Of a stretch of 64,000 nucleotides of DNA, positions 12,420 through 25,444 are shown one piece after another. The stretch is taken from the NCBI GenBank assembly GCA_963691655.1, contig OY829328.1, forward strand, positions 84,324,400 to 84,388,399, given 5' to 3'. This DNA is from Toxonevra muliebris. Lineage: Eukaryota; Arthropoda; Insecta; Diptera; Pallopteridae. The position numbers were made by a program, and so were the translations under genes. Below the pieces are notes generated by a model. It was not told the origin of the DNA. It saw only the letters and a program-made list of their open reading frames with translations, and ran no database searches. How positions within the stretch are numbered: the first letter of the stretch is position 1; every line of letters starts with the position of its first letter.

Positions 12420-13000
12420 AACGCAGAAATTTGGCAACAACGCTTCTAATACATTTTCTTAAGATTTCAGTTAATGATTCTTTTCTCACTTTTTTATACA
12501 ATATTAACGAATACATCAGTAACAGGTTTCTAATTACAATAACACTGAAGAATTTGGTATTCGTCTTTTTTTTTTGAAATTTGGCAACATTGCTTTATAG
12601 AAGGCGTTGAGTGGAAAGGCATGTTTAAATATGATCATACTTTAAAAATTTATAAGTAATATTATATTCTAAATGATATTTAAATTTTTTAGCATAAAAT
12701 TCATTTCCTTTTACTTTTTGTTGAAATTTGGCAACACTGTTTTTTAATATTTCTTTGATATCCCATGGCAAAAGCATTTATTATATTAACTTTTAAGCCT
12801 AAAAATTAATGTGTGGCAAAAATCAGTCACATAATGATTTAGGTTTCTTATAAATTTTGAAACTTGGCAACATCGCACTTAAACTTCCTTTCTAAATCAT
12901 TCAGTTCAATTGCAAGGCATATTTATGTAAATAGCTTTCATTCAGTATGACTTTATTTAATCGATTCCCCTTGAAACTGCCTGAAATTTGGCCACAGTGT
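12420..13000 (+). repeat. GAAATTTGGCAACATTGC motif array, cluster 1
   Basis: Five same-orientation variants of GAAATTTGGCAACATTGC occur near 12427, 12577, 12722, 12859 and 12979, spaced about 150, 145, 137 and 120 bp. The intervening sequence is similar but strongly diverged. Further clusters with the same core lie at 21.6-22.2, 25.5 and 27.5-29.1 kb. No protein-coding frame runs through the units. Confidence 0.6.
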
Positions 13001-14840
13001 CTCAAATGAAAATTTTCTTTTAAACTAGCTTAGTTCCCTTACACTTTAATTCCAATCATTTCTGTTCTATTTGTATTTTTCATATTCCAAATGATAAATC
13101 CTAATTATTTTATTATTTACACAACGTTTTTTATTTCTTATTTATATTTATGACAAATTTTTATTGATTTTTTTGAATAATTTTTTCGAAATATTACCTG
13201 TAATTGTTGTAGTCGTTAATAGTAAATAGTTTTATTTTCATTTATGCATAATAAATATTTCGTGTAAAAATTCAAACTAAATAATTGACCATTCTCTTTT
13301 ATTTTTCTTACTACTTAAAGTTTTGCATTTTTCAGCTGTATTCTCTGCATTAACCATTCTACTCCCTACTTTTACTACTAAATATATAATGTATATTATT
13401 TTTCCAATACCTTTCTACTTATGTTAATTACAATTTCGCTATTATTAGATATAATATAAATGTATAGAAATAACAATATATAATTATCCATGTTAGCAAT
13501 ATGTATTTAAAAACCAAAACCCCACTACGATTGCAAAAACAACAACGAAAAATAAATACCTACAATTACTTTCCTTATGCACGCTATACTGAAGTAGTTA
13601 AGCTTTATTTTCACTGGGAGACTCAAGAGATTATACAGACTCATAGATCAATATTCCTCCCAATATATTTCTTTTCGCAGAGAATAAAACTAATCAATCT
13701 GCTTAGAGGGTTCAGTTTTTCAATAAAGGAAAATTACCCCGAATTTTTTCTACTTTGTTTCGGAAACTCCGTGATCCCAGGGCTCTATATATTTATCCTC
13801 GATGTTTCAAATGCAAAAAGTGCCCAAATTAAAACATTGTTGACAGAAGTAAAAATTTCTACCGAAAGTTATTCCTTGTATTTAAAACCTTCAGAAATTT
13901 TGATATAGCTCAACTTCTAGGCAATGAAAACCTATACTAGTTTTTTTTTAGTTTTGTGATTTAAATATGTTGTCATGGCAATAAATGCAATGCATAAAGA
14001 AATATGGCCAAAACAAAAACGGTGTTTGTTAGCTAAGAATATAAAAACAACAACTATAGCAACAACAATAACAACAAAAACTACAACTACAGTAGAACAA
14101 CAAGGGATTTTAATAAAACATAACGTTAAACAAAAAAAAAAAAAAGGGAAGCAAAAAAAGAAGAAAACGTTCGAAACTTTTATAGATTTTTAGCCTTTAG
14201 GCTGTCTACTTCTATGTGAGTGTAAGAAGCGTGTTCATGTATTTGTTGTAGCTGCGTGTGTATGTATATATTAGCCCTTTTTACATTTTTGCATACACAC
14301 TTATGCCACAACAAAGAAAATTTTGCGCACTCACATTCTGCGTTTTTTTTTTCATACTTTTTTTACTCAAAAAAAAAAAAAAAAAATTGTGCAAAAAAAA
14401 CCGAAAGGGAGTGAAAATTTTGTTGTTAAGATTGCATGTTTACGATAGCTAACAACAACAAAATAGAAAACTCAAGCAGCAAAATGCAAGTAACCACTAC
14501 AAACAAAAAGCAAAAACAACACCATGTTTGCTTTTCATATTTTCATCAAAGTAACACAACAAAAAATAGGGTTGCTAATTTAAATTATTTGTTAAATATT
14601 TACATTAACCCTTAACGAAATATGTTGTGCAAATATTTAATACGGAAAGCTATATGAAAGTAGCTACTGCATATGGAAGTAGCAATCATTTTTCTTCTTT
14701 TTTTTCTGATTCAATAAATGTTATTTCCATGTTCATGTTCATCAAATATTGGCAAACGCACCCACATCAAAATACTAGGCACATTTCAAACACACAAGTT
14801 TTAGTTAATGGTTAAAAGGCTATGGCTTTCTAGTTATCTT
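13000..14840. other. Non-coding stretch with an unclassified 135-codon frame
   Basis: A 135-codon + strand frame at 13501-13908 is less repetitive than most here, and it contains an acceptor-like pyrimidine tract ending in CAG at 13680. It has no motif that I can recognise and its composition does not differ clearly from its surroundings. The rest is simple sequence, including ACA triplets at 14045-14100 and poly-A tracts at 14133 and 14369. Confidence 0.5.
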
Positions 14841-14843
14841 TAT

Positions 14844-15367
14844 TTAACCCTCTGAGGAGAATGTGTACTTCCCGTGGCAGGAAAAAATCAAGATGTTGAT
14901 TTTCGTGTTTAGGAGCCCCCAAATAGTCAAAAAATACTATTCACGAATTTTTAGATGTCCTGGTTTAGCAGTACGCGATGTACAACGATGTACACATATT
15001 TTCTCAAAAAAACGTTCAGAAAGCTTTAAAATACTACAGCTTACACAAAATGTGTCTCTATCGGCAGAGAAAGGTTCTATATACATAAGAAATATGTTTT
15101 TTACACATATTTTTATTATTTAGTTTTTTTAATAATTTTTTGAAATTGACGACACAAAAAAGAAAAAAAAAAGTGAGATTGTCCCATAAAAGTCACAATA
15201 GTTTCGACGATTATACTTCGATTGTAACAAAATAAAATTTCAAACGATAGAGAAAAAATCAACGGCGATGTCAATATCAAAATTGTTTGGTTGGCATTTA
15301 AATCAAAGTCAGGAAAAATGTTCAAATTCATGTACACATATGTGTACGAAAATCCCGAGAGGGTTAA
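14844..15367. mobile_element. piggyBac-like MITE with TTAA duplication
   Basis: A block of 516 bp (14848-15363) is flanked on both sides by TTAA (14844-14847 and 15364-15367). Its ends are inverted: it starts CCCTCTGAGGA and ends with TCCCGAGAGGG, so six terminal bases CCCTCT match exactly and the match then becomes partial. TTAA target duplications with termini beginning CCCT are the hallmark of the piggyBac superfamily. Frames of 86 and 87 codons inside show no transposase motif, so it is non-autonomous. It sits about 70 bp left of the 14-bp minisatellite. Confidence 0.75.
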
Positions 15368-15429
15368 CAGGAATAGCAAATGGAAGATTTATAGTTTCCC
15401 AAAAACCGACCCTTTGGATCTATATTCAT

Positions 15430-16835
15430 CTGTAAAGAATTCAGTATGAGGAATAGAGTGGATATAGAATCATTTTAAGAGGCTTAGCTCCAGTTTCAGG
15501 GGCACAGTTTGAGACATTCAGTAAGAGAAACTCAGTATGAAAAACTCAATATGAGGAAGTCAGTATAAGAATCTCAGTATCACGAACTCTGTATGAGAAA
15601 CTCAGTATGAGAAATTCAGTATGAAGAACTCAGTATGAAGAACGCTATATGAAGAACTCAGAATGAGGAACTCAGTATCAGGAACTCAATATCAGGAACT
15701 CTGTATGAGGAACTCAGTATGAAAAACTCAGTATGAGGAACTCTGTTTCAAGAACTCAGTATCAGGAACTCAGTATCAGGAACTCTGAAAGAGGAATTCA
15801 GTATGAGGAACTCAGTATGAAGAACTCAGTATGAGGAACTCAGTATGAAGAACTCAGTATGAGGAACTCAGTATCAAGAACTCAGTATCAAGAACTCAGT
15901 ATCAAGAACTCAGTATCAGGAACTCCGTATCAGGAACTCTGCATGAGAAATTCAGTATGAAGAACTCAGTATGAGGAACTCAGTATGAGGAACTCAGTAT
16001 GAAAAACTCAGTATGAGGAACTCAGTATCAAGAACTCAGTATCAAGAACTCAGTATCAAGAACTAAGTATCAAGAACTCAGTATCAGGAACTCTGTATGA
16101 GAAATTCAGTATGAAGAACTCAGTATGAAGAACGCTGTATGAAGAACTCAGTATGAGGAACTCAGTATGAGGAACTCAGTATGAGGAACTCAGTATGAGG
16201 AACTCAGTATGAGGAACTCAGTATGAGGAAATCAGTATAAGGAACTCAATATGAGGGACTCTGTATGAGAAACTCAGTATCAGCAACTCTGTATGTGAAA
16301 CTCAGTATGTGAAACTCTGTTTGAGGAGTTCAGTATCAAGAACTCAGTATCAAGAACTCAGTATCAGGAACTCTGTAAGAGGAATTCAGTATGAAGAACT
16401 CAGTATGAGGAACTCAATATAAGGAACTCAATATGAGGGACTCTGTATGAGAAACTCAGTATCAGCAATTCTGCATGTGGAACTCAGTATGTGTAACGCT
16501 GTATGAGGAGTTCAGTATCAGGAACTCAGTATCAGAAACTCAGTATCAGGAACTCAGTATGAGGAATGCAGTATGAGAAGGACCTCAGTTTGGGAAACTC
16601 AGTATGAGGAATTTAGTATAAGGGACTCAATTTAAGGCACTTTTTTTGAGGGACTCAGTATGAGAGGTTCCGTTTGAGGTACTCAGAATGAGCGACTCGG
16701 TATGTGAAATACAATTTGAAGGACTCAGTTTGCTGCAGCCAGTAAGATGCACTCACTTTGAAGGATTCAGGTTGAGGAATTCATTTTAAAGTATCCAATA
16801 TGAAACACTCAGTATTAAAGTCTCAATATAATAAA
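15430..16835. repeat. Minisatellite, 14-bp unit GAACTCAGTATGAG
   Basis: The unit GAACTCAGTATGAG and close variants (GTATCAAG, GTATGAAG, CTCTGTATGAG) run head to tail. The best-ordered core is at about 15517-16570, roughly 75 units by length; both edges are degenerate. Variants are not random: a long variant string near 16236-16330 recurs near 16418-16510, displaced by 182 bp, which is 13 units, so there is higher-order structure. Because 14 is not a multiple of 3 and the units carry stops, no protein repeat is possible. Confidence 0.95.
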
Positions 16836-18400
16836 TCCATTATAAAAGATGCGATATGATGAATTACTTTTCTCATTCCTCTAAGTACGAATTATAAATA
16901 TACATCAATTTTAACTAAATGAATCATAAACCAGGATAATTTATTGATGTCACAAGCAGATAAATAAATAATATTAAAAAACAAAAGGTCAAAGTTCTTT
17001 GAATATGTATTTACATATATTCCACAAGTATATTCCGAAGTTTATATGGCTTTGTATACCTTTTTACTAAAGGCACTACACAATACGAATTATTTACTTT
17101 CAACTAAATAGAAAAGAAAAGTGCATAAAATTTCATTTGAAATTAAATTACCCGCATTTCTGAGTCACCGACACTTTTCTGGGGTAAAGCACGCAAATTT
17201 CACAGAGAAACAAAAAGAAAATAAAAAAACACCCGCATATAAAATACCTGCCACAAACACACACACACACACACACCCATACCCATATACATGTACATTT
17301 AAACAACACTTATTCCTGTGCGCTAATAGTATTATTTATACCCTTTTTTAACTAACTTGTTTTTTTTGTTTTTTTTTTTTGTCTAACATTTTTCGCGTGT
17401 TTCTACCATACTTTTCATACTTGCCGCCATTGCCGCTGCCTTAAACTTAACATTTTATTACAAAACCATTACAATCATAAAACTTAAAATGGTTTTCAAT
17501 CAATTTTCAATTACTTTTAGCGCATTTCCATTTTTTTTCTTTTCCTACTTTTTTTTCGGTCTTACTTCCTTTATTTATGTGTGTGAGTGTACTGTGTAAA
17601 TAAGGGCGCATTTATACGTGCCCACTCCATACTCAAATGCAAACGTACACACATTTATATATTTTTACTACGCTTTTAAATGTTTATAAATAATTGAGTA
17701 AGCAACAGCAGCAATATTTTTTTTTGTAGTAGTAGTAGTATATGTAGCAGTGTTGCTTATTTTTATTGCAACATGTATTTCTATTTTATTTTTAGTATTA
17801 TACAACAACAACAACAACAACACGCCAATGACACGAAAAGCAACAAAAACAAATAGCATGCTATAAATTTCCCAATGGAAATCAACATAATATAATTTAG
17901 TATTTACTAGATACTAACTACAAGCACATCAGTAACAAATAAAAAAAGAAGAAAATAACAAAAATAAAAAAAAATTTTGCACGTACATACAAAAAGCAAA
18001 AAAAAATGAAAATTAAAGTTGCATACATATATTTATCGAAAGCAAAAAGAAAAAAGCTATGAAGTACTCATTGTAGTAAATAAGAATTGTAATAAAAATG
18101 AGTAAAAACAAGTAATTTTTATAGCAGAAAAAATTGATGCGGCTTTTTGTGGTGAGAAAGGAAGCAAGGAAGAAGAAGGGTGCATATCATTTTGTATTTT
18201 CTTAAAAGAAAAAAAAACAAATGACGTCATCAGAAAGAGACACGCTTATGAATAAGTTTTGTAAATACTTAAAAAAATGATTTCGATTATAATGAAATTT
18301 TATGACTTCTAGAGCATAAAAGAAGAATATAAGACAAAGAATAAATTTTCGAAATATCTTCAAAGAGATTTTTAATAAAACAGTATGATTAAAATGTCAT
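16835..18400. other. AT-rich non-coding stretch with (CA)n
   Basis: No gene is recognised. The sequence holds a (CA)n microsatellite at 17255-17276, poly-T tracts at about 17358-17380, GTA triplets near 17725 and ACA triplets near 17803-17822. Confidence 0.6.
17255..17276. repeat. (CA)n microsatellite
   Basis: About eleven uninterrupted CA dinucleotides. Similar tracts lie at 44137-44152, 53801-53820 and 63733-63752. Confidence 0.9.
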
Positions 18401-18404
18401 TTTA

Positions 18405-18695
18405 AATTTGGAGTATTTGGAGTGATCATTTGGAGCTACCATTTCAAATTCGGAATAATCATTTTATTTCTGAGTAATCATTTTGAATTCATAGTAATCA
18501 CTTTGTACTCGGAGAAATAACTCAGAGTTCGGAGTAAGCATTCTGAATACGGAGTAATCATTCTGAATTCGGAGTAAGCATTTTGAATTCGGAGTAATTT
18601 TGATCCGAAGTAATAATTTCTAATCGGAGTAATTATTTTGAGTTCGGAGTAATTATTTTTAATTCGGAGTAATTAATTTTATTTCGGAGTCATAT
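18405..18695. repeat. Minisatellite, ~21-bp unit GAATTCGGAGTAATCATTTT
   Basis: About a dozen tandem variants of GAATTCGGAGTAATCATTTT occur, the clearest at 18535-18680. The core TTCGGAGTA is shared with the longer, looser array at 23.87-24.40 kb. Units contain stops in all frames. Confidence 0.8.
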
Positions 18696-21640
18696 TCAAA
18701 TTTTGAAAATTTTTCTACCTTATTAATTTCGCTTCCCTTGCCTTAAATTTGTTGTTGTAATTTCTATTACTTTTTCTTTCCAATTTCTTCTGAGTAATTT
18801 CCCTTTTTTTTCTAGTTCTTAACCACTCCTCGTGTTTTTTCAAATTTCTCCCTTAATCTTTCACTTTTTTCGGAAATCTTTTGACATCTTCCATAAATCC
18901 TTCCGCTTACGTTTTCTTACACAATATATTCTACCAGCTTGCAATCTTTTCTTGTAAATTTCTACACTATTTTCCACTTATAAATTTATATTTCCTCCTC
19001 AAAAATCTCCCCTCTTCCCCCTTAAACATTTCCTCTTCTTCATCTGCCAAAAAACTCATCAAATAAATTACAATTTTAAAACAAATTAAAGTTTGGAAAA
19101 CAATTTTTATTTATTTTTTTTTTTCGACAAAACTATAAAATAATCTAGATGCAGCGCACACTTTCAATATTTTTAAACGCTGAAAAAAAACATTTGAAAC
19201 TACGCATACTTTAATAAAAATAATAACAGCCATCAGCAAGCAGAGTCGCCCTGCATTTACACTCCCAAGTTTTTTTACTCCCTCTCCCCAAAAAAATAAA
19301 ACTATTTCACCACTCATATATATTAAACGCAAACAACAACAAAAATTAAATAAATTTTTTCCCCCAAAAGTATTAACTGCTTTTCGGCGCCATAAACTTT
19401 GCCATTTTTCTTTTACTCGCCCCACCTCATACATCGCTACGCTAGTTGTCGGCCTCGTAAGACCACAAAACAAAAAAAAGAAACCAACGTCGGACGACGG
19501 GCGACAGACGACGATGATGATGACGAGAGCATGCAGCACAAAAAAAAGCAATTTCTAATTTACTACGTTTGCCAAAAACGAAAAAAAGTGGAAAAAAATA
19601 AGTAGTCGAAAAATTGTAGTATGCTTTTAAAATTATAAGTAAACACGCAAACCCTCAAACCTTAAACCAAAAAAATAAATAAAAAACCTCAAACCAAAAA
19701 TGACAGGAGAAACTTACAACAAAACAACAACAATGACGGCGACTGCCGACGACCGGCGACTACAAACAAGTATGCAAACCAACACTGAAAACGTGAGCAG
19801 GCGTTGAATTTGAGTGAATGCCGCGTTGGACGCAGACGGACAAATAAACGGAAAGACAGATGGGCAGATTGACTCATAGACATTTGGCGGCAGCTGAAGT
19901 TTAAAGCTGCAACACATATACGTTCTTGGCGAATATCAGCTGATAAAAATAAGCAGGACAATGATAATAAGGTTAAGCCCTAACGAGCTGATGAGGAAGA
20001 CGCTGTTGATGAGTTCAGCAGGGTATACTCATGAAGAAGACAATAATGGGGTTATGGGGAGTATTAAGCTGATGAGCTAAAAAGGTTGTGTTGTTAAGAA
20101 GAATGACCACTTGAACTCTAGCAAAAATCTGCGCATAAAACTGAAATGGATGCTAATACAACTGTGAGACTTAGGGCCCAGTTTACACAATATCCTTTCT
20201 ATCTTCAGAGAAAATCTTGGTTTCATTTTTTAACCATCTTTGGATTTTTTGTTGACTTCAGACAAACGCTTTTGCAGATTATTTTGGGAAGGATGCCCAC
20301 CTCTAAGATTTTCGGCCCAGTTTACATGCTATTGTACTAAATTTCTTTCCATATTTCGTTTTTTTTTATCGACTCGCAGACGTTTCATTAAGTCCGTCGC
20401 TTTGCCCCGAAGCTATAAAAGCACTATATTTTAATGTTAATTTTTTTAAGCTAGTATTTGTATTCATCCTCAGTACGGGAAATTATTTAATTTAGCAAAT
20501 CGTTGTTGTTATTTTTATGCGCCATAAAAATGGCTGCTTTCCTCCAACTACTACTTCTATTTTTATTTTTGCTAGAAAATACAACCCTCATCATACTTTT
20601 ATATGGCTAATTTTTTAAATGTGCTCATATTTGCGAGTATGTGATTGCCTCTTATAGCCACAGACTCTCTCACACTCTTCCTCATTACGTATGAGCGTGA
20701 GCTTATATGATTTTTATATATATATACTTGTCTTTATTTTTTCAGTCTCTCATTTTTTAATTTCACTACTCTATACTTTTCATGTTATGTTGATTTTTTT
20801 GTTAGCAAGATTTTCCTTTCTCTTTGCTCATTCACTCACTCTGTTCTCTCGTGTTTTTCTCATTCTTTTTTTTAAGTTAATTTTGCTAATTGAAAATCGT
20901 AATAACCCCCAACGGGTAAAATTTTTCTTTTGAAATGGACATAAACATTTTACCATTTTTAAAACATTTTCGTTTTTTGTTTTTCGTATTCCATTTACAG
21001 TTGTAGTGCATGAGACTGTGTGTGTGTGTGTGTGTGTGTGGGTATATGTGTGCCACTGCACTGCATTTAATTGTGTTTATCTTTTTGTTCACATATGTGT
21101 GAGTTCGTGTGTGACAGAGTGCCTTTGACATTTTTCTTTTTGGCGCACAGATTTTTCTAGTAAAAAAAAAACAATTCATTTTTCATCAAATAAAAATGAT
21201 TTCATTTTGCTTTTTGTTTTAAATTAAAGTACTAGAAAGAAAAAAGCTAAGAAAGCTTTTTATTTAATTTGAAATTTGACAACATCGTAATGTGTCATTC
21301 TCGCTGTCTTATAAAAAAAAAAAAAAAAACAAAAATGAAAAGGGCAAATAAAATAAGTTTTAATTAAATGTGCTCATTCACATTTGGCAAACCTTTTTTG
21401 TTGACACGTTTTTTTCGATTAAAGTGAAAGAAACCAGTCCTGCCAAGTTTCTAAGATAAGGAGTTGCTAAAATTCAATGCGAGGTCAAACATGTAATGTA
21501 GCTCTGAAATAAATGCTGTTTTACGCGACTAAAGTAATTTACAGGACTGGGACAAACCTAAGGTTTTTGTGTTGATTTTATATTACCCTAGCAAACTTTC
21601 TAGGAATTTACAATTGTTGATCTTCAAAACGAAAAAATTT
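18695..21640. other. Non-coding stretch including a GC-richer island
   Basis: No gene is recognised. At 19470-19530 and 19725-19960 the base composition rises clearly above the surroundings, with GACGACGAT-type triplets and CGGCGACTGCCGACGACCGG. Frames on both strands there are short or repetitive. Two similar phrases, GGCCCAGTTTACA, lie near 20176 and 20313, about 137 bp apart. A (TG)n tract is at 21017-21040. A + copy of GAAATTTGACAACATCG is at 21271. Confidence 0.5.
21017..21040. repeat. (TG)n microsatellite
   Basis: A run of about twelve TG dinucleotides. The reading frames that cross it are threonine/histidine repeats and are not genes. Confidence 0.9.
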
Positions 21641-22240
21641 TAAAGTGCCATGTTGCCTAATTTCTGCAAAGATTCAACTGTCAGATATTTTGTTTTGAAA
21701 CAGCAACAGCTTCATTTAAATTAAACATATAAACAAAATTTTCAGCTATTGAGTGATATCGATACAAAAAATGCTGTGTTGCCAAATTTCAATATAGGTT
21801 TAACTCAATCAAATTTTTGTATTTTGTACTAAAATATCAATAATTCGCTAAAACTACCTTAATTGTGAAATAATAAAACGTTCTGAGGTGAGAAACATTT
21901 AAAATGCTACGTTACGAAACTTCATTATAGCTTAATATAATTTAAAATTTTACACAAAATTTTAGAGTTTAGAAATTATGTTGATTAGAAATTCCATGCT
22001 GCTAAAAATTCTGATCCGTGTACCAAAACATCAATAATATAATTCTAAGTTATTTTAACGCTCATGCTCACTGTTCTGAGATGTTATAAGATAAAAATTT
22101 TATGTTGCCAAGTTTCAGTATAGATTAAGCTCTGTTGCCAAATTTCAACATACATGTACAATTTTAAAAACAAATTAAAGTTTCGGGCAATTCTAAATTA
22201 ACATTCATGAAAAAATGCAATGTTGCCAAATTTCACCAAA
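21640..22240 (-). repeat. GAAATTTGGCAACATTGC motif array, cluster 2 (reversed)
   Basis: The reverse complement of the 12.4-kb motif (ATGTTGCCAAATTTC) occurs near 21647, 21773, 21904, 22101, 22129 and 22216, all in the same orientation relative to each other. Spacings vary from about 28 to 197 bp, with two near 130 bp. Surrounding AT-rich sequence is too diverged to draw unit edges. Confidence 0.55.
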
Positions 22241-23870
22241 AATCTTCATAAAATAACAGAAAGTGATTGATTTGGAAATTTCATAATTCAATTAATTAAC
22301 AATAAGCAATCCTGTATTTGATTTTAGTTAACTTAAGTTCCGTTTAAATTATGAAAATTAAAAAGGAGAAAAATTTCTCTTCTTTCCCATTTTTTCAACC
22401 TCTTGCACAGAAAGGCTAAAAGCGTTCATTACGTAATAGTTTATTGCAAAACAAGAAAATTATAAAGAATAATGTCAACAACAGAAGACAGCAAAAGTCG
22501 AAGACATGGAAAGAGCAAATGTCAAAGCAGACGACAAGTATAAAAACATTATTTCTTAAAAAAAAAAAAAAAAAAATAACTCAAGGGCATAAAACTAATT
22601 ATGCGTAGATACGTAAAAATATAAAATATATGTAAGCCCAGAATACTAACGGACGCAAGTATGTTTCTTGCTGTTCTTGCTGTCTTGCATCATTCGTTTC
22701 ATTTTTTCAACAGATAAAAATTATGAGCATAAAAACAAAGCAAAAATATAATTATATAAAATAAAAAATATATACAACATGTAGACATTTTAAACCAATT
22801 TCACTTTCATAAACACAAAGCGCAATAACAAAAATAAACATATATAAATCTTTGCTATATGGTACAAGTGTGCATTTGCGCATACCTACGCACAATTTGC
22901 AATATTGTCTGTCTAACTATTTGTCTGTTTGAATGCTTGTCTTGTCTGTCTGCATTCTTTACATACATGCAAGCATTTGTGCACGCAACATTTGTCTATA
23001 GATACTACATCTACATACATGAATGTATCTAAAACATAAGTGAGATGCTGTGTATCTGGTTTTTTTTTTTTCTTTGTATATTGTTACAGATATATCTATC
23101 CACACATCTATCTAGCTTTCCATCCAACCATCCATCCATCCATCCATTCGTCCGTCCATTCATCCATCGATGCTTGTTGGTTGCATATGTGTATTTTTCG
23201 CAATATGTGTTAAATACAATTTAGCGCGAGTGCATGACATTTGCACTTTGCGAACGTGTACAGCGCCGCTGTGCCACTATTACATATTTTCATTACATTT
23301 TCTGCATACTTTTTGCGAGTGTGAAAAAACGGCAGCAAAACAAAAAAAAAAAAATCTGCAATTTTCAATGCATATGTAGCTGCAGATTCACTAGATACAA
23401 GTGGATACCATTTGTTAAAGTCGACAAATTTGCTTGTAATTATTTTTAGCAATTTTTCATATTTTATTTCAGTTCTTTCATTTGTAGATTTTCCTTCTCT
23501 CGTTGCTGCTCATGTACTCGCAATGTGAATGAGTCTTTCATTGAATGACGTTGAGAAAAATATATATGAATAATTGTGTTTATTTATTTAAAATTTTTCA
23601 ATAATATATAACTAGTAGTCGAACTATATAACTAGTAAAGGTATTCATGTTAGGGTTTAAATTTTTTGATAACATTGCACTTACAACAACGGGATAAATG
23701 GAACCACAGAGATGCTAAGGGAATTAAGGTTATCGCTTTTTCTTCACTCCCTTCTACGATTGAAAAATAAGTTTTGAATTATCCAGTTAAATTTACAAAT
23801 CGTTAATAGAAATTCAGAATATAATAGAATAGAATTCGGATTAGTCAAATTGTATTTAAAAAAAAGTCAA
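22240..23870. other. Non-coding stretch with (CCAT)n
   Basis: No gene is recognised. It contains poly-A at about 22557-22577, CTGTC/TTGTC variants at 22910-22955 and a (CCAT)n tract at about 23118-23170. Overlapping frames on both strands at 23170-23452 have no recognisable motif. Confidence 0.6.
23118..23170. repeat. (CCAT)n microsatellite
   Basis: CATC/CCAT tetranucleotides with a few substitutions (CCGT, TCGT). Simple sequence only. Confidence 0.85.
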
Positions 23871-24400
23871 ATTTAAATCGATATGGTCGTATTGAGTTTC
23901 GGAGTAATTAAATTGGTTTTCGGAGTCACAAAATTAAGTTGCGGAATTAACAAATTGAAACAAGAAGTCGTAAAATTAAGTATGAAAATAATAAAATTGT
24001 GTTTCGGATTAGCCAACTTGATTTTCGGAGTAGCCAAATTGAAATAAAAGCAGTGGATTTGAATTTTGGAGTTATCAGTTTGATTTTTAAAGCAATCCAA
24101 AAAAGTTCGGAGTAATTAGGTTTATTTTCGGAATAGTCAAATTGGATCTGGGAAAACAGATTGAATAATTTTGAAGTAGTTGAACTGATTTCAGTACAGT
24201 GAAATTAAGTTTAAAGCAAATTTAATTCGGAATAGATAAATTTAATTTAAAAAGTGTGAGTTAGAGTTCGTAGTAATTCAAATTGAAAAGTAACATATTG
24301 AATTCGGAGTAATATTAATTTAAGTTCATAGTAAATTTTAATCCTGACAACATCAATTTAAATGCTAGAAGCGTCAATTCGAATTCGGAATAGTCAAAAC
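23870..24400. repeat. Degenerate array with core TTCGGAGTAAT
   Basis: Phrases such as TTTCGGAGTAATTAAATTGG, TTTTCGGAGTCACAAAATTAAG, TTTCGGATTAGCCAACTTGA and TTCGGAGTAATTAGG follow at 20-35 bp spacing. The core is shared with the 18.4-kb minisatellite, but here the spacer reads CAAATTGA instead of CATTTTGA. A - strand frame of 75 codons that crosses it encodes a degenerate peptide repeat and is a by-product of the array. Confidence 0.65.
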
Positions 24401-25444
24401 CTTCTATAATACTCAATGAATTACCCTAGTATTTCCCTTATAACTTATTGCAAAACTCTTTAGCACTTTCACATTTGCAACTGAGCTTGTATACCCCTAG
24501 TATTTTTAATTTTCGGCGGGGAGAGGAACATTTTTTTTTTTAATGATGGTGATGATGATGCAAGCATGCAAAATTATAAAAGTATTGCACATTAATTCAT
24601 TATTATTTTTTCTTTCACTTCATGGCTAAATTTAGCGCAATACTTTGTTGTTTTGCTGCTCTCGATGTGTAAACATTTTTAATTTTTGAATGTGTGTGTT
24701 GTTGATTTTTCCTGCATGTTGCATTGCAAAATAAAACTGAAAACGCCGACGAAAAAAAAGAAGAAAAATATTAACGTTAAGTGCCACACAGAAACAGAAA
24801 TGGCGACGACTTACAACATGACACTGTCAAAAATTACGAACATAGAGTGTAAGTATTTTTGAATATTAATTTAGGTTGAAAGAAATATTATTATTTATTT
24901 CTTCAGTTTTATGTTTTCAATATTTTATTTTTGGCGGACCAATATTTACAAATGACAACGATAATATTTAAGTGCATTTTTATATACATTCATACATGCA
25001 TAAATTTTAATATTTTTATTTATTTTTGTGTTGCATTTTGCATGCTAAATTTTCTTTAGAAAATATTTTTTTTTCATATTTTTATAAAATATGTTTTTCC
25101 TCTTTTTCATTTTTTTTCTGGTGTTTAATTTTCAGTGCACAACAATTTTATTTTGACAACTTTTGCTGTTGTCATAATTAATTTTTGCAATCGAGCGCAA
25201 CTACTTTTAATTTTTTTTTTGTTTTTCATTATTTTTCTTCTTGCGTCGAATTATTACATAAATAATTAAATTTATAAAAATAGTTTTACAGCACCGGAAC
25301 AAATATGTGATTTCTTGATTTTGTTAAAAAAATTTAAAGAATTTTATTTTTAATTTAACTATGTCTACATTTGAAAAATTTTTAGGTCAAACTCTTAAAT
25401 GAATAGATAATATTTACGCAATATTTTCTGGTTATAAAATTTTT

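Noticed and set aside
13501..13908. 135-codon frame on the + strand, relatively non-repetitive
   Set aside because: No recognisable motif, no composition shift, and an acceptor-like site inside it has no partner; length alone is not enough in 64 kb of AT-rich DNA.
15430..16835. CRISPR-like array
   Set aside because: Units are contiguous 14-mers without unique spacers, and the host is an animal.
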